Positions 1-5,343 of a stretch of 6,486 nt of DNA are shown one piece after another (position 1 is the first letter of the stretch; every line of letters starts with the position of its first letter). The stretch comes from Pseudomonadota bacterium. Lineage in GTDB: Bacteria; Pseudomonadota; Gammaproteobacteria; Burkholderiales; Burkholderiaceae_C. A program made the position numbers and the translations under genes. Location of the stretch: NCBI GenBank assembly GCA_023436025.1, contig JAEZKX010000187.1:1-6486 (forward strand), given 5' to 3'. The notes under the pieces were generated by a model. That model saw nothing but the letters and a program-made list of their open reading frames with translations. It searched no databases and was not told the origin of the DNA.

Positions 1-6
1 CATCGG

Positions 7-26
7 CGGCGCTGCGCCAGGCGCCG
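7..26 (-). terminator. Possible hairpin just after the response regulator gene
   Basis: A perfect 6-bp inverted repeat, CGGCGC (7-12) and GCGCCG (21-26), with an 8-base loop lies directly after the stop codon of the minus-strand response regulator gene. It could act as its terminator. No T-run follows on the minus strand, and short G/C dyads are frequent by chance in DNA this GC-rich, so support is weak. The gene on the far side lies outside the window. Confidence 0.2.
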
Positions 27-671
27 TCAGGGCGTGATCAGCCCCTGGCGCACCGCGAACAGCGTGAGGCTGGCCAGGTCGTTGATGCCCAGGCGCTCCA
101 TGATGCGGGCGCGGTGCGCATCGACCGTCTTCGAGCTCAGCCCGAGTTCGAAACCGATCTCCTTGGCCGACAGGCCGCGTGCCAGCATGGTCAGGATCTC
201 GATCTGCCGATCGGTCAGCAGTTCGTCCAGGCGCGGCTGCGCCGGCTTCAGCAGCTCCTGCGTCACCGAGCGGCTGAAGTACGAGCCGCCCGCCACCACG
301 GCATGCAGGGCCAGTTCCAGCTCCTGCGCGGTCGAGCCCTTGGGCACGTAGCCGCGGGCGCCGTAGTCCACGGCCCGCTTGATGAAGTCCGCCGTCTCGA
401 ACATCGACAGCACCAGCACGCGCACGGCCGGATGGCGCTGGTGGATCTGGCGCAGCGCAGCCAGCCCGTCGAGCCCGGGCATGGAGATGTCGGTGATGAC
501 CACGTCGGGCTGCACGCGCTCCAGCGCCGCCAGCAGTTCCTCGCCATTGGCCGCCTCGGCCACCACGCAGACGCCAGGAATGCCGGACAGGACGGCCTTG
601 ATCCCGGTGCGGACCAGGTCGTGGTCATCCGCCAGCACGACCTGGATGGCTTGGAACGAAGAAGTCGACAT
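27..671 (-). CDS. NarL/FixJ-family response regulator (REC + LuxR-type HTH)
   Basis: Predicted cytoplasmic two-component response regulator and DNA-binding transcription factor of 214 aa, the usual length for the NarL/FixJ family. The receiver domain (about residues 8-125) has the acidic pair D15/D16, phosphoacceptor D61 in the ITDISMPGLDG motif, S89 and K111, so all residues needed for phosphorylation are present. A linker leads to a LuxR/GerE helix-turn-helix (about 150-212) with LTDRQIEIL, the AKEIGFELGLSSKTVDAH recognition region and a final RQGLITP. I chose the ATG at 671 because the receiver fold begins normally a few residues later; an in-frame ATG at 722 would add 17 basic, unconserved residues. 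No good Shine-Dalgarno sequence precedes either start. The gene is divergent from the hybrid kinase at 931, its likely signalling partner. Target genes cannot be read from the sequence; autoregulation through the shared gap is plausible. Confidence 0.93.
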   Translation of the reverse strand: MSTSSFQAIQVVLADDHDLVRTGIKAVLSGIPGVCVVAEAANGEELLAALERVQPDVVITDISMPGLDGLAALRQIHQRHPAVRVLVLSMFETADFIKRAVDYGARGYVPKGSTAQELELALHAVVAGGSYFSRSVTQELLKPAQPRLDELLTDRQIEILTMLARGLSAKEIGFELGLSSKTVDAHRARIMERLGINDLASLTLFAVRQGLITP

Positions 672-779
672 GGCTGTGTACGGAATTTGGATGCACCTGC
701 GCCCATGATGCCGTCGGCGCACGGCAGCGGCACGCGCCCGTCAGCTTCAACTGGGGATTCGTGCACGCTGCAGGGATGC

Positions 780-800
780 GCGCAACTCATCCGGTTGCGC
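780..800. repeat. Perfect 7-bp inverted repeat (first of three)
   Basis: Arms GCGCAAC (780-786) and GTTGCGC (794-800) flank a 7-base spacer, TCATCCG. The arms include A/T pairs and so are less likely to be chance than pure G/C dyads. It could be an operator for a dimeric regulator, such as the neighbouring LuxR-type response regulator, or an RNA hairpin in the kinase leader. Function is inferred from position only. Confidence 0.45.
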
Positions 801-803
801 CGC

Positions 804-829
804 GGCGCGCCTTGCACCTCCCGCGCGCC
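804..829. repeat. Perfect 7-bp inverted repeat (second of three)
   Basis: Arms GGCGCGC (804-810) and GCGCGCC (823-829) with a 12-base spacer. It begins 3 bases after the previous dyad. The arms are entirely G and C, so on its own it could be chance; it is listed because it fits exactly between two less GC-biased dyads. Confidence 0.3.
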
Positions 830-831
830 AC

Positions 832-851
832 CCGTAGGAGCGGTCCTACGG
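832..851. repeat. Perfect 8-bp hairpin with REP-like GTAGGAGCGG core (third of three)
   Basis: Arms CCGTAGGA (832-839) and TCCTACGG (844-851) close a 4-base GCGG loop, giving a tight and stable stem-loop that starts 2 bases after the second dyad and ends 79 bases before the kinase start. The stretch GTAGGAGCGG resembles the head of the REP (repetitive extragenic palindrome) elements known from pseudomonads and related bacteria. Whether it is a dispersed repeat in this genome cannot be told from one copy. It could also be an operator or an RNA leader hairpin. Confidence 0.5.
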
Positions 852-930
852 CTGTGCAAGCGCCCTGCCCCCAGAATCCAGCACGAGCAGCAGCAGGGCT
901 GCGCACCCCTCCTCCCCATCCTTCACGCCA

Positions 931-3594
931 ATGACCATCGCCGCGGCCACCTCCCCCCCAGAGCCGATCGAGGAGGTGTTCGTCGGCCCCGGCGAGATGG
1001 CCCGCCTGATGCGCGCGCACGATTGGGCCTCCACCCCCCTGGGGCCGCCGCAGCAGTGGCCCAACGCCCTGAAGGTGGCCCTGCGGCTGCTGCTCACGTC
1101 GCGGTTCCAGATGTGGCTGGGCTGGGGGCCGGAGGTCCACTTCTTCTACAACGACGCCTACCGGCCGACGCTGGGCATCAAGCATCCGTGCGCCCTGGCC
1201 CGGCCCACGCGCGAGCTGTGGGCCGAGATCTGGGACGACGTCAAGGGGCGGATCGAGACCGTCTACCAGCGCGGCGAGGCCACCTGGGACAAGGCGCTGC
1301 TGCTCATCCTGCACCGCTCCGGCTATCCGGAGGAGACCTACCACACTTTCTCGTACAGCCCGCTGTACGGCGACGACGGCCGGGTCGAGGGGCTGTTCTG
1401 CGCGGTCAGCGAGGAAACCGGGCGGGTCATCAACGAGCGCCGGCTGGCTGCGCTGCGCGAGCTGGCCGCGGGGCTGGCCACCGCCGAGACGCCGCCGGCG
1501 GTGTTCGCCGCCGCCTGCACCGCGTTGCACAACGCCAGCCGCGACTGGCCCTTCGCCCTGCTCTACCAGCTGGACGAGCCGGGCCGCGCCACGCTGCGCT
1601 GTGCCGCCGGCATCGACCCCGGCCATGCGCTGGCGCCCCGGACGCTGGCGGCGCACGCCGGCCTGCCCTGGGACCTGGACCAGCTGGCCACAGCCGGCGG
1701 CCCCTTCGTCGTGGACCTGCCTGCGGACGCCCCCATGCCGCGCGGCCCCTGGGGCACGACGCCGCCGCAGGCGGTGGTGGTGCCGGTGGCCACCAATGCC
1801 GCCGGGCCGGCCGCCTTGCTGGTGGCGGCCCTGAACCCCTACCTCGGGCGGAGGGACGACATGCTGGGCTTCGCCGGCCTGTTCGCCGGCCAGGTCGGCG
1901 CCAGCCTCGGCAACGCCTTCGCCTACGAGCGCCACCTGGCCGAACGCGACCGCCTGCGCGCGCTGTTCCGCGGCGCGCCCGGTTTCCTGGTGGTGCTGGG
2001 CGGCCCGACGCACGTGGTGGAGCTGACCAACAGCTCCTACGAGGAGCTGATCGGTTTCCGCGACATCGAGGGCAAGCCGCTGGCGCAGGCGCTGCCCGAA
2101 GTGGTAGGCCAGGGCTTTCTCACGCTGCTGGACCAGGTGTACGCCAGCGGCGAACGCCACGTCGGGCGCAACGTGATGGTCAGGCTCGCCAGCCGCGAGT
2201 CGCCCGAGCTGCGCACGCGCTATGTCGACTTCGTGTACCAACCAGTGCGCGACGCCCGCGGCCACGTGAGCGGCATCTTCGTCGAAGGCAGCGACGTCAC
2301 CGACAAGGTCGAGGCCGAACAGGCGCTGCGCGCGCTCAACCACAACCTGGAGGCGCGCGTGGAGGAGCGCACGCGTGCGCTGGAACAGGCCCTGGAGAAG
2401 CTGCGCGAGGAATCGCGCCAGCGCGAACAGGCGCAGGACGCGCTGCGCCAGTCGCAGAAGATGGAGGCGGTTGGGCAGCTCACCGGCGGCATCGCGCACG
2501 ACTTCAACAACCTGCTGCAGGGCATCACCGGCGCGCTGGACGTGATGACGCTGCAGCTGCAGCGCGGCAGGACGCAGGGGCTGGAGACCATGATCACGCG
2601 CGCCATGGGTTCGGCGCGCCGCGCCGCGGGACTCACGCAGCGCCTGCTGGCCTTCTCGCGCCGGCAGGCGCTGGACCCGCGACCGCTGAACGTCAACAAC
2701 CTGCTGACGCCGATGGAGGAGCTGCTGCGCCGCACGATGGGCGAGAACATCCGCATCGAACTGGTGCTGGCGGCGGGCCTGTGGCCCACGCTGTGCGACC
2801 CCAACCAGCTCGAAAGCGCCATCCTCAACCTGTGCATCAACGCGCGCGATGCCATGCCCGGCGGCGGCCTGCTCACCATCGAGTCGGCCAACACCCACCT
2901 GGACGACCACTATGCGGCGTTGCACGACGTCCAGTCCGGGCAGTACGTGTGCGTGAGCGTCACCGACACCGGCGCCGGCATGCCGCCGGACGTGCTGGCC
3001 AAGGCCTTCGATCCCTTCTTCACCACCAAGCCGATCGGCCAGGGCACGGGGCTGGGCCTGTCCATGGTGTACGGCTTCGTGCGCCAGTCGCACGGCCACG
3101 TGCGCCTGTACAGCGAGGTCGACCGGGGCACCACCGCCAGGATCTACCTGCCGCGCCACTGGGGCGAGGCCGACGCGCCCGAGCCGCTGCCGCCGATCAG
3201 CGACGAGCACCGCGCCACCACCGGCGAGGTGCTGCTGGTGGTGGAGGACGAGCCCATCGTGCGCGCAACCATCGTCGACGTGCTGCACGGCCTGGGTTAC
3301 CTCACGCTGGAGGCGGCCGACGGCGCCACCGCGCTGGCCATCCTGCAGTCGGACGCGCGGATCGACCTGCTGGTCACCGACGTCGGCCTCCCGGTGCTCA
3401 ACGGCCGCCAGCTCTACGACGCCGCACTCGCCCGGCGGCCGGGCCTGAAGGTGCTGTTCATGACCGGCTATGCCGAGAACGCCGCCTTCGGCTCCGGCAT
3501 GCTGGGCCCCGGCATGGAACTGATCACCAAGCCCTTCCCGATGGAGCGGCTGGCGACCAAGGTGGGGGCGATGCTGGAGCGGCAAGCGCGCTGA
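931..3594 (+). CDS. Hybrid sensor histidine kinase (PAS-GAF-PAS-HisKA-HATPase-REC)
   Basis: Soluble cytoplasmic hybrid histidine kinase of 887 aa; no signal peptide or membrane segment is visible. Domains in order: an N-terminal PAS-like sensor (about 23-170) with the FFYNDAYRPTLG and EETYHTFSYSPLYGDDGR signatures of a family common in such kinases; a divergent GAF-like domain (about 175-335); a second PAS (about 338-458); a charged coiled coil (about 460-515); HisKA with autophosphorylated H523 in GIAHDFNNLLQGI; HATPase with N-box N637, G1 box DTGAGM (D679), F-box FDPFFTTK and G2 box GQGTGLGLS (703-711); and a C-terminal receiver with E772/D773, phosphoacceptor D817, T845 and K867. All catalytic residues are intact. 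The HDFNNLL H-box and terminal receiver resemble CckA-like kinases. No Hpt domain is present, so relay to the divergent response regulator may need a separate Hpt or go directly from H523. The ligand is unknown. The ATG at 931 is the first in-frame start but lacks a Shine-Dalgarno sequence; the ATG at 997 is the alternative and leaves the domains intact. Confidence 0.93.
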   Translation: MTIAAATSPPEPIEEVFVGPGEMARLMRAHDWASTPLGPPQQWPNALKVALRLLLTSRFQMWLGWGPEVHFFYNDAYRPTLGIKHPCALARPTRELWAEIWDDVKGRIETVYQRGEATWDKALLLILHRSGYPEETYHTFSYSPLYGDDGRVEGLFCAVSEETGRVINERRLAALRELAAGLATAETPPAVFAAACTALHNASRDWPFALLYQLDEPGRATLRCAAGIDPGHALAPRTLAAHAGLPWDLDQLATAGGPFVVDLPADAPMPRGPWGTTPPQAVVVPVATNAAGPAALLVAALNPYLGRRDDMLGFAGLFAGQVGASLGNAFAYERHLAERDRLRALFRGAPGFLVVLGGPTHVVELTNSSYEELIGFRDIEGKPLAQALPEVVGQGFLTLLDQVYASGERHVGRNVMVRLASRESPELRTRYVDFVYQPVRDARGHVSGIFVEGSDVTDKVEAEQALRALNHNLEARVEERTRALEQALEKLREESRQREQAQDALRQSQKMEAVGQLTGGIAHDFNNLLQGITGALDVMTLQLQRGRTQGLETMITRAMGSARRAAGLTQRLLAFSRRQALDPRPLNVNNLLTPMEELLRRTMGENIRIELVLAAGLWPTLCDPNQLESAILNLCINARDAMPGGGLLTIESANTHLDDHYAALHDVQSGQYVCVSVTDTGAGMPPDVLAKAFDPFFTTKPIGQGTGLGLSMVYGFVRQSHGHVRLYSEVDRGTTARIYLPRHWGEADAPEPLPPISDEHRATTGEVLLVVEDEPIVRATIVDVLHGLGYLTLEAADGATALAILQSDARIDLLVTDVGLPVLNGRQLYDAALARRPGLKVLFMTGYAENAAFGSGMLGPGMELITKPFPMERLATKVGAMLERQAR

Positions 3595-3597
3595 TGC

Positions 3598-3618
3598 GGG
3601 CGGCATCCGCTGCCGCCC
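3598..3618. terminator. Candidate bidirectional terminator hairpin
   Basis: Arms GGGCGGCA (3598-3605) and TGCCGCCC (3611-3618) form a perfect 8-bp stem with a 5-base loop, TCCGC. It sits in the 24-bp gap between the kinase stop (3592-3594) and the stop of the convergent gene (3619-3621), the right place to end both transcripts. There is no T-run on either side, so it is not a canonical intrinsic terminator; it may block read-through or stabilise 3' ends. Confidence 0.45.
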
Positions 3619-4092
3619 TCACCGCACGACCTGGCGTCCCTTGCGCGTGCCGGCCGCGCGCGCGGCCCGGGGCCCACCCCCGTGCACCGCCGCGTCGTCC
3701 ACCGCATGCGGGCCGTCGAAGTTGCCCTCCAGCGTGTCCAGGCGCACGCCATCCGCACGGCCGGGGAGGAAGGCCTGCAAGCCCAGCGGCCCGGGCGCGA
3801 TGCGCACCCGCACGCTGGCTCCGCCGACCTCGCGCCGGTAGTCGTAGATGCCGGGCTTCCAGACCTCGGCCGCCGAATGCAGGCGATGGGTGCCCAGCAG
3901 GTCGCCGATCTGCTTGCGCAGGCCATGGCGTTCGAGTTGCACTGCCTGCACCTGGGCGAACAACGCATCGACGCCCGAGCGGTCGCCGCCGGCCTTGCTC
4001 AGGTCGAACGCACGATTGAGCAGCGCGCCCTCGTGCTCGATCAACTCCGCGACGCGCGACCGCAAGGCCGCGATGCTCTGGTCCTGCCCCAT
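3619..4092 (-). CDS. Hypothetical protein, N-terminal helical, 157 aa
   Basis: I do not recognise this protein. Residues 1-67 are charged and heptad-rich (SIAALRSRVAELIEHEGALL, then LFAQVQAVQLERHGLRKQI) and look like an alpha-helical hairpin or coiled coil. After a short linker, residues 76-125 look like a small beta-rich domain (EVWKPGIYDYRREVGG, VRVRIAPGPLGLQAFLPG, LDTLEGNFDGP). The C-terminus is basic (RAARAAGTRKGRQVVR). No signal peptide, membrane segment or catalytic motif is apparent; a cytoplasmic protein is likely. The clear hydrophobic/charged pattern in this frame, lost in the overlapping frames, and the neat fit between neighbours support it as a real gene. The ATG at 4092 has no clear Shine-Dalgarno sequence. 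It lies 130 bp downstream of crtE on the same strand and could be co-transcribed with it, but nothing in it suggests carotenoid chemistry. It is convergent with the hybrid kinase. Confidence 0.7.
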   Translation of the reverse strand: MGQDQSIAALRSRVAELIEHEGALLNRAFDLSKAGGDRSGVDALFAQVQAVQLERHGLRKQIGDLLGTHRLHSAAEVWKPGIYDYRREVGGASVRVRIAPGPLGLQAFLPGRADGVRLDTLEGNFDGPHAVDDAAVHGGGPRAARAAGTRKGRQVVR

Positions 4093-4222
4093 CCTGGGAG
4101 TGTGCGGGGGGCTGGAGGCTCAGCGCGCAGGCGGCCCAGCCAGGTACTCGTCAGGCGCCGGCCGACAAAGCCGCACGCCCAGGCCCTTGCGCGCGCGGAT
4201 GGGACGGGCGCACCGCATGGTC

Positions 4223-5218
4223 TCAGGGCGCCAGGTCGGCGCCAGCGCCGCCATGCATGCGCGCAGCCGGCCCCGCCGCGCCAGCGGGCAGCTCGAAGGC
4301 GAGCGGGGAAGCATCCGCCGCCGACGTGTCCCCAGCCAGCGGGAACTCCGGGAAGGCGGCTTCGAGCAAGCCGAGCAGCAGCGGCGCGTCGCGGCCGATC
4401 CCGGCATGCAAGGCGCGGACGGCCTTGTCGAGGTGGGAGTGCACCAGCACCCGCACGGCCGGGGCACCGAGCAGCTCCACCAAGGTGCCCTTGCCGCGGT
4501 CCTGGCCCGCGTCCTCGCGACCCGCCGCCGGCGCCTCGTCCTCCAGGTCGTCGCGCAGCTGGAAGGCCTGGCCCAGCGCGAACGCCGCTTCGCGCAGCGG
4601 CGCCACGGCATCGAGGCGCGCGGCCGCCTGGGCTGCCAGCTCCAGGCAGCAGGCAAACAGCACGCCGGTCTTGAGGTCGTTGGCTTCGGCCACGCTGTCG
4701 GGGCGGCGCGTGGCGCCGGCGTCGTGCAGGTCGCGGTACTGGCCGCGCACCAGGCCCTGGGGGCCGATGGCGGCACACAGCACCTGCACCGCCTCGGCCC
4801 GGACGGTGGCCGGCAGTTGCGGCGCGGCGGCCGTGATGCGACAGGCTTCCGACACCAGGGCCACGGCCGCAAGCATGGCGGTGTCCTGGCCGAAGCGCAG
4901 GTGCACCGTGGGTTGTCCGCGCCGCAGCAGCGCGTTGTCCATGGCCGGCATGTCGTCCAGCACCAGGGAGGCGCAGTGCACCATCTCCACGGCGCAGGCG
5001 AGGTCGAGCAAGGCAGCCGTACGGGCCCCGAGCGCCTGGCCGGCCAGCAACACCAGCAACGGCCGCAGCCGCTTGCCGGCCCCGAACACCGCGGCATGGA
5101 GGGCGGCATTCACGCTGCCAGGCTGTTCGTCCTGCGGCGGCAGCAAGGCGGCCAGGCGTTGCTCCACCTGCAAGCGCAGGATCGCCAGGGTCGCCGGGCG
5201 CGGCGCGGATGTCCTCAT
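4223..5218 (-). CDS. crtE: Geranylgeranyl diphosphate synthase CrtE
   Basis: Cytosolic trans-polyprenyl diphosphate synthase that condenses isopentenyl diphosphate with allylic diphosphates to give C20 geranylgeranyl diphosphate, the first dedicated carotenoid precursor. 331 aa. Visible motifs: GKRLRP (48-53), which binds IPP; first Asp-rich motif DDMPAMD (88-94) in the ASLVLDDMP context typical of bacterial CrtE, followed by LRRGQPTVH; GQYRDL (158-163); LKTGVLF (181-187); and second Asp-rich motif GQAFQLRDDLED (215-226) followed by EDAGQDRGKGTLVELLG. The pattern follows Pantoea CrtE as I remember it closely enough to prefer GGPP over farnesyl or octaprenyl diphosphate synthase. Start at 5218: GGAG lies five bases upstream on the minus strand, and the upstream ATG at 5269 would add 17 residues without family support. 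The last 25-40 residues form an Ala/Gly/Pro-rich tail longer than in Pantoea (about 302 aa). Divergent from crtX across 125 bp. Confidence 0.93.
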   Translation of the reverse strand: MRTSAPRPATLAILRLQVEQRLAALLPPQDEQPGSVNAALHAAVFGAGKRLRPLLVLLAGQALGARTAALLDLACAVEMVHCASLVLDDMPAMDNALLRRGQPTVHLRFGQDTAMLAAVALVSEACRITAAAPQLPATVRAEAVQVLCAAIGPQGLVRGQYRDLHDAGATRRPDSVAEANDLKTGVLFACCLELAAQAAARLDAVAPLREAAFALGQAFQLRDDLEDEAPAAGREDAGQDRGKGTLVELLGAPAVRVLVHSHLDKAVRALHAGIGRDAPLLLGLLEAAFPEFPLAGDTSAADASPLAFELPAGAAGPAARMHGGAGADLAP

Positions 5219-5343
5219 CTCGTCTCCAGATCTCGGATGGCCCGCAGAGTAGCTCCGCGCCCCATGCAAGACGAGGGCGCCTGGGCAAGTCGAGACTTTG
5301 TCCTACGAAGAAAATTTACACCGCTGGTAACTTCCCCGGCTTC
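5219..5343. promoter_or_regulatory. Divergent crtE-crtX control region with AT-rich island
   Basis: This 125-bp gap must hold the promoters for crtE (minus) and crtX (plus). Within it, about 5296-5333 is strikingly AT-rich for this window, including GAAGAAAATTTACA (5307-5320), and is the most likely place for RNA polymerase and regulator binding. I could not assign good -35/-10 boxes in either direction. Near the left edge, GGAG on the minus strand serves as the crtE ribosome binding site; crtX has none visible. A TGT and an ACA are separated by 16 bases (5299-5320), not the 12 of the PpsR/CrtJ consensus. Confidence 0.5.

Larger units (their letters stand above)
672..930. promoter_or_regulatory. 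Divergent regulatory gap between response regulator and hybrid kinase
   Basis: This 259-bp gap separates two genes reading away from each other, so promoters in both directions are expected here. No convincing -35/-10 pair was found on either strand. The stretch nearest the regulator gene (about 672-700) is the least GC-rich part. The half nearer the kinase carries three perfect inverted repeats in a row, at 780-800, 804-829 and 832-851. No protein-coding gene is recognised in the gap. Confidence 0.5.

Noticed and set aside
971..999. AGGAGG at 971-976 as ribosome binding site for an ATG at 997.
   Set aside because: The 20-base spacing is too long for a functional Shine-Dalgarno pairing; AGGAGG here is better read as the codons for Glu-Glu within the kinase.
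931..3594. Hybrid kinase as a photoreceptor controlling carotenoids.
   Set aside because: The PAS domains lack the LOV flavin-binding NCRFLQ-type motif, and I see no phytochrome PHY domain or bilin-binding context around the GAF-like domain. No light-sensing cofactor site can be supported.
787..3606. 939-codon antisense frame covering the whole hybrid kinase.
   Set aside because: The product is low-complexity and rich in Gln, Arg, His and Val, with no domain. It mirrors the codon bias of the kinase gene on the other strand.
114..4019. 1301-codon open frame on the plus strand running through both signalling genes and the hypothetical gene.
   Set aside because: It lies antisense or out of frame to genes with clear family motifs, and its product is Arg/Ala/Pro/Gly/His-rich without domains. 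This is the usual shadow frame of very GC-rich DNA.
4110..4141. Terminator hairpin between crtE and the 157-aa gene (GGCTGG and CCAGCC arms).
   Set aside because: Only 6 bp with a 20-base loop and no T-run; not better than chance at this GC content.
4041..5288. Long minus-strand frames overlapping crtE (4041-5288 and 4120-5109).
   Set aside because: They are in other frames of the same strand as crtE and lack recognisable motifs, while the crtE frame holds every catalytic motif.
5299..5320. PpsR/CrtJ operator (TGT-N12-ACA) upstream of crtX.
   Set aside because: The TGT and ACA present are 16 bases apart, so the spacing does not match.
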